The position numbers and the translations under genes are program-made. 64,000 nt of DNA from Exophiala sp. HKRS030 (lineage: Eukaryota > Ascomycota > Eurotiomycetes > Chaetothyriales > Herpotrichiellaceae), in the NCBI GenBank assembly GCA_023897205.1, contig JAHWDD010000009.1, positions 1,364,001 to 1,428,000 of the forward strand, given 5' to 3'. Shown one piece after another: positions 60,172-64,000 of this stretch; position 1 is the stretch's first letter; every line of letters begins with the position of its first letter. A model generated the notes under the pieces. That model was not told where the DNA came from. It did not search any database and saw nothing but the letters and a program-made list of their open reading frames with translations.

Positions 60172-63100
60172 TTAAAGACAAGGACTCTGACGCTGGATCT
60201 GAGTGCAAATGCATCATAATACTCGAACATTGATCCTGCAAATTAGACCAGGTGCTGTGAGTGGACATTTGCGGGCGCCTGGGCACCTCCCGAGAGACTG
60301 TCCGATTGTTGTCCCATCTCTGGCCTGCGCAAGAAGAAAGACTCCCATTCAGGGCCCGCGACAAAATCATCGAGAAGTTGCCTTTCTGAGTGCATGTAGG
60401 GATCGGTAGATCCCGGAGATAGAGCATCTAGATGATAAAAAGGCGGAAATGCATAGGGTGGTTGATCGACATCTCGACCAAAGTCCGGTGTCTGGTCGCC
60501 GAAGGACGTACTCGTCTAGATTATGTCCACTGCCGATGACGAGTTCTCAACACCCAGCTTGGGGTCCCGGAGTGCATCTATCTCCGGGAACGTATTGGGC
60601 AAGTCGTTGCAAGTCTTTTGACCAGAAGGTGGTCGTGTGTGAGAGAGGTCTGCATTAGGGGTACCAAATGAAGTCCTCATTGTTGTTATCGCTAATCAAT
60701 AATGGAACTCACCTGAGAACAAAACATGGCGTACTGATAAGGGACTCCAGTATTCCATAGAAATCAAGATAGTTACTGCAACGATGAGTGAAGAGCGCAA
60801 TAATAAATCGATCGTAGGATGAGACGCTTCTAGAGACTGTTAAAGCGGCGCCGTCTGCGTGCGCAGTTGGACGGTTCTTTGAGCTTTTGCCAAGCAGAGT
60901 AAAAACTGCTCTAAACTCACCCCTAATTCGGAAGAGGTGATGCCGCCCTGTGCTCACCCCCGTCTCACCCGAATCGGGTGCGAACTCTGTGACTCACGTG
61001 ATACAAGCATCTATCAGCTCCCTTTCCCGAGTCAGCCGTAGCAGAGAATAAGAGATGCTTTGCCGTAAGAAATGTATTGGATATTTTTTGACTGCTATTT
61101 TTTGTAGTAGGATTTCTCCACCCGCACCGTTGAGTCAGCCTTCCGCCATATTACACAAGGCTCGAAGCAATGATACCTACCTAAGCGCCTGGCAGCTGAA
61201 TCGCTCGAGGCTGTGAAGATGTCTGCCGTTACTACAGCCTCGTGCTGCACTCACTTATACTCTATACCTCTTTCCCTTTGGCCCAGTGACAACAACAACA
61301 ACATGGCTTGAATGCTATCGTAATCTGGTTGCTGAATACGACACGCGGGATAACGGCTTGACTGAGTTCCCTGTATAGCACTGTCTATCGTCTACCCGCC
61401 TAAAGTTATCAGGACGTCGCCTGCCCTCCAGTAAGTTCCTCGTAGGGACATGAAGCCTGTCCCGCTCTCCGTAGCCTCACCTCAGCATTGCGGGCCGTCC
61501 GCGGCCTTGGCGATGCCATCAACACCTGGACAGACCCAAAAAGTTGAATGCCTTCTGATTCAGAAGCACGTGGTCAAGAGTCATTCGCTGCGAATGCACC
61601 GCCTGGGCAGCCAAGAGGGAAAAGGGGTGGAGGCAAGTGGATTGGTGTTGCTGCAGGAAGAAATGAGACAACTGATCCAGTACTGTACACATCTTCAGAT
61701 TGGCGACGTGGTCTGGCTATTCGACTTCTTGGCTGTTCTGAAGTACTGTGCAAAAGAACGATGTAAAATCACGATGCTCAATTGGCCTCAGTAGTGCAAA
61801 GTTGGTCACAGAAGAGCGTTATCACGACAGCATGAGTAATGATGCTTGCAATGATGGAATTGCAGTACGAAGGCTATCCAAGCCCAGTTGTGCGCCTGTG
61901 GTGGTGTGCTAATAAGACGAAACTTTTGCTGCTATGAAGTTCCTTAATTCCTTTCCAAGTTCGCATTGCTTGTTCAGGAGCCCTAAGGTTGACCTCAACC
62001 TTGGGTGTAGGTGGTGCACCTGCCTTTCTCCTAAATTCTCAGATTGCGTAGAGTGTACTGGTTTCGCGCCTTCCTTCTCACTTAGGTGCCGAGAAGTTAT
62101 CCGCGTTTCGTTCCCTCTTACTCTTTCTTTCTTCTTTTCTTCTCTCCATACCGGTGTGCCTCGATGAGGAAAAAAAGAACAGGGTGAGGTTCGTCACCGC
62201 AAGGTGGCTACCTATGGCCTGAAATCTTCACTACATTGCTTATACCGAGAGGACAAACACACCAGCCCAGCCCGCGTCGCGCGTGGACCTCGGTGAACCC
62301 GACTGGGAGAGTGGCACCAATTTTTGGCTCTTTTTTGCTCCGCAAAGGACAGACACCTTCTCGTGGTGCGGAGTGTCAGTAGCCAGCATGCTGGTGAAGC
62401 CAAGATCTGTCCAAAGCCTCCTGTTGACTCTTCAACACATCATTATTGGTCAATCCCCAATCTCATCCCGTCCGAGTATCCGTTCAGCAGCTCCTTCCTT
62501 TGTGAAACTTTGCTGACATTCGAGTCTAGGTTGTGGGCTCCATGCATCGTCAATTCCTGCATCTAATTAGCAACTAGAGTCAAGGGTATGTACTTAACGT
62601 CTCGCCAGGAATAAACCCTCAGACAGATCCCAAGCGATGAGACGAGTGTCTTCAAGGTTAATGCCGATATCATTTTGGGTGGGCAACGTGTGGACACAAA
62701 GCAATTCCCTCTATTCTCAACAGGGAGAAGAGCTGGTGACAGGGTGGAGCTGCTATCAGACAACTGGAATACCTGTGTAAGTGTGACAAGTCTGAAGACC
62801 TTGCACATAGCAATGGACAGTTCTCACACAAATAAACTACGATACATACGGTGCTCTTGGCTCCGTCTTCTCTCCTCTACTCTTCTTTTCGTGTCCGTCT
62901 TCTAGGATGATCTACCTGGGAAGGTCCATGAGACGGATCGTGAAGATTAAGGTGTATAGCTCTACCGCGTATAGTAATTGTCGTCCGAAATCGAAAAAGG
63001 AAAACAATTCAAACAATGATTCGGAGTAGGCTGGTGAGAGTTGTGTTCCCATACACAACTGCTAAATGGTTGCCTAGCGTTCTGCCAGTGGGGGCGAAGA

Positions 63101-63819
63101 CGAAGACGGGGAGGCCTCTTGGCGGTACCCGCGCCAAGCCGCGCCTAGGGAGCTTGCAGCTATTTAAGCAAGGGTTCATCCTCTCCTCAACCCTTTCTCC
63201 TCTCCAAGCAAAAGCTGTAGTGAGGACTTCAGGTAACGCCCTGTTCTCTTCGAGGGACTGTGATGAATTGTGTGCTCAAACAATCGTGAACCTAGACCTG
63301 CACCCGACCGCTGCCGTTTAGGTCAGTGGATCTGGGAGCAGTGTAAAACAATGTGTTTTCGAGCTAATTTCTGAGTCCCGTATCTACTTTCTGCAAATGG
63401 CGAGTTGATGACGACGGTTATAGATTCTCATCATGAGCAAGGATCCAGGGCAATTTACATGGCGCTTTTTGAGTCACGACCGGGTGGGCAATGAACGTGT
63501 CATATACTAGTTTTGAGAAGAAACTCGTGACAGTGGAAAAAGCAGTGCATTACAGAAACAGGCGTTCTTTATCACTTTCATAGGGTAGAATAGCGTTCAT
63601 CTTCCACTTGCTTTCCAACTTTCAGCCAGCGGCCAATCTAGGGCACCTCCGACAGGCAGCAGCTTAGTCAGAAAAGTGGCCTCAAACAACTCCCTCACTA
63701 AGGTGATATTTGCAAATCTAATCCTAGGGATCGATTTGTGCATGTCTGGTTTAGGAATACCCCGCGATTTGCCGTTCTAGTGTGGAATCTGTCCTGGGAC
63801 AACGAGCCTGGGACAATGA
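60172..63819. other. Gene-poor right flank
   Basis: No recognisable protein. Short frames at 60203-60658 and 61450-61794 (114 codons) have no family resemblance. CTATTTAAGC at about 63161-63170 followed by a C/T-rich tract (63179-63211) looks like a core promoter on the plus strand. Confidence 0.4.
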
Positions 63820-64000
63820 GATCTCCAGGACGTTCCACCTAGGCTGCGGGGGGGATCACAGGACACCTGCTGCGACGGGACGCCTGTCCCATCTACCCGG
63901 CCCATAACTGATGTCCTAACCATTGGCCTGAACACGAGCAAGGACCAGTTCGTCCGCCGCGAGTTCCTGTTGACACAGCTCATGGCGGTGCTGGAGGTGA
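63820..64000 (+). CDS. Partial coding-like segment running off the window
   Basis: An open plus-strand frame follows a stop at 63817 and runs to the edge: PSTRPITDVLTIGLNTSKDQ, then FVRREFLLTQLMAVLE. It has protein-like amphipathicity. CTCCAG at about 63823-63828 could be an acceptor, and the terminal GGTGA could begin a donor. The family is not recognised; it may be part of a gene whose body lies beyond the window, or chance. Confidence 0.3.

Noticed and set aside
61450..61794. 114-codon plus-strand frame
   Set aside because: It has an ATG and a stop but no recognisable motif, and an overlapping frame is equally open; not enough to call a gene.

Overview
The window is nuclear DNA of a filamentous ascomycete (Pezizomycotina). 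The evidence is the many 50-90 bp spliceosomal introns with CTGAC/CTAAC-like branch sites, fungal-specific families (YAT permease, STN1, LaeA-like methyltransferase, GPI-anchored Cys-rich wall protein) and a calcium/calmodulin kinase resembling Aspergillus CMKA. A Eurotiomycete is my best guess; the species is not identifiable. I see no tRNA, rRNA, CRISPR array or intact transposon. Gene models were built by hand from splice signals and family conservation.

Layout. 1-8.3 kb: a bZIP regulator (three exons) and an intronless 1129-aa WD40 protein of the MABP1/WDR62 type. 9.4-18.8 kb: a RibD-type deaminase, a universal stress protein with an apparent GC-AG intron, a GPI-type Cys-rich surface protein, an NTF2/SnoaL-like protein and a DNAJC9-like co-chaperone. 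20.9-25.7 kb: translation factor eIF4G. 26.6-33.7 kb: telomere-capping STN1 and a DHA1 multidrug-type MFS transporter transcribed divergently, then a FucP-type sugar transporter. 35.3-36.4 kb: ribosome-assembly factor KRR1. 38.2-39.5 kb: a seven-exon LaeA-like methyltransferase, the only convincing gene between 36.4 and 45.4 kb, in a stretch with possible decayed coding remnants and many copies of a TACGGAGTA nonamer. 45.5-51.2 kb: a small secreted Cys-containing protein, a CMKA-type kinase and chaperonin subunit CCT6.

The most interesting part is 51.8-60.2 kb: an amino-acid permease, two related FAD-dependent amine/amino-acid oxidases, a haloacid-dehalogenase-type HAD hydrolase between the oxidases, and a frameshifted aldehyde-dehydrogenase relic beyond the second oxidase. 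Together they look like a small nitrogen/amine catabolic cluster (uptake, oxidative deamination, aldehyde oxidation) whose last enzyme has decayed. The general logic resembles the bacterial Puu pathway, but the substrate is unknown. From 60.2 kb to the end I recognise no complete gene; a coding-like segment runs off the right edge.
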